A stretch of DNA of 7,009 nt from positions 1 to 7,009 of the forward strand of contig JABMML010000156.1 in assembly GCA_013205585.1 (NCBI GenBank), read 5' to 3'. The position numbers and the translations under genes are program-made. The notes under the pieces were generated by a model that saw only the letters and a program-made list of their open reading frames with translations, was not told the DNA's origin and searched no databases. Positions 6,891-7,009 of this stretch are shown piece after piece (positions within the stretch are counted from its first letter, which is position 1; each line of letters starts with the position of its first letter). The DNA comes from Chitinophagaceae bacterium (GTDB lineage Bacteria > Bacteroidota > Bacteroidia > Chitinophagales > Chitinophagaceae).

Positions 6891-7009
6891 ATGATTACAA
6901 GATTGAAGAAATTGCCTTTTAAACTGCCCTTGGTATTAGTTGCTATTATACTAGGTTCTATAAGTATTTTATCTTTTAAAGAACCTAAGTTTCGTTCCGA
7001 TCCTTATAT
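6891..7009 (+). CDS. N-terminus of an unidentified exported or membrane-anchored protein, cut by the right edge
   Basis: An ATG at 6891 opens a frame that runs without a stop to the end of the window (39 full codons plus two bases). The translation starts MITRLKKLPFKLPLVLVA and continues through a hydrophobic stretch to LSFKEPKFRSDPY. Arg4, Lys6, Lys7 and Lys11 followed by a hydrophobic core (about residues 12-29) make a convincing signal peptide or N-terminal membrane anchor; no lipobox cysteine is present. Too little is visible to assign a family. The start has no Shine-Dalgarno and is preceded by A-rich sequence, as is usual for this group. The long spacer suggests a transcription unit separate from the gene before it. 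Confidence 0.65.
   Translation, partial: MITRLKKLPFKLPLVLVAIILGSISILSFKEPKFRSDPY

Noticed and set aside
1..7009. CRISPR array, tRNA/rRNA gene, insertion sequence, phage or defence island
   Set aside because: No spaced direct repeats, cloverleaf-like segments, transposase or integrase motifs or terminal inverted repeats were seen, and nearly all the DNA is accounted for by housekeeping-type genes.

Overview
The window looks like ordinary chromosomal DNA from a member of the Bacteroidota, most likely a chitinophagaceae- or sphingobacteria-like lineage. The DNA is visibly AT-rich. Gene starts lack clear Shine-Dalgarno sites. Several starts are preceded by the Bacteroidota -7 element TAnnTTTG. 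The DUF4271-hemD gene pair and the Bacteroidota-type RND adaptor and GpsA sequences point the same way. The lineage is inferred from family resemblance, not from a marker gene.

Layout: the left edge cuts the C-terminal part of a periplasmic adaptor of an RND-type efflux pump (1-525). It ends in a strong intrinsic terminator (555-590). A promoter box almost touches the next start, gpsA (613-1626), which makes sn-glycerol 3-phosphate for phospholipids. Converging on gpsA with a 28-bp gap is hemW (1655-2785, minus), a radical-SAM heme chaperone. A 70-bp divergent control region (2786-2855) separates hemW from a tight plus-strand run: a DUF4271 multi-pass membrane protein (2856-3887), uroporphyrinogen-III synthase hemD (3904-4665) and a YyaL/SPATA20-type thioredoxin-fold protein (4681-6744), with gaps of 16 and 15 bp. 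A 146-bp AT-rich spacer (6745-6890) with alternating A and T tracts follows, then the first 39 codons of an unidentified exported or membrane-anchored protein (6891 to the right edge).

The theme of the middle of the window is tetrapyrrole metabolism: HemD closes the uroporphyrinogen ring, and HemW on the opposite strand handles finished heme. DUF4271 and the YyaL-like protein are functionally uncharacterised, and their placement with hemD is the most useful functional hint here. I found no mobile element, CRISPR array, tRNA, rRNA or defence system, and no evidence of an undescribed system. The points most worth checking are the near-leaderless promoter placement, the two uncharacterised partners of hemD, and the A/T-tract spacer.
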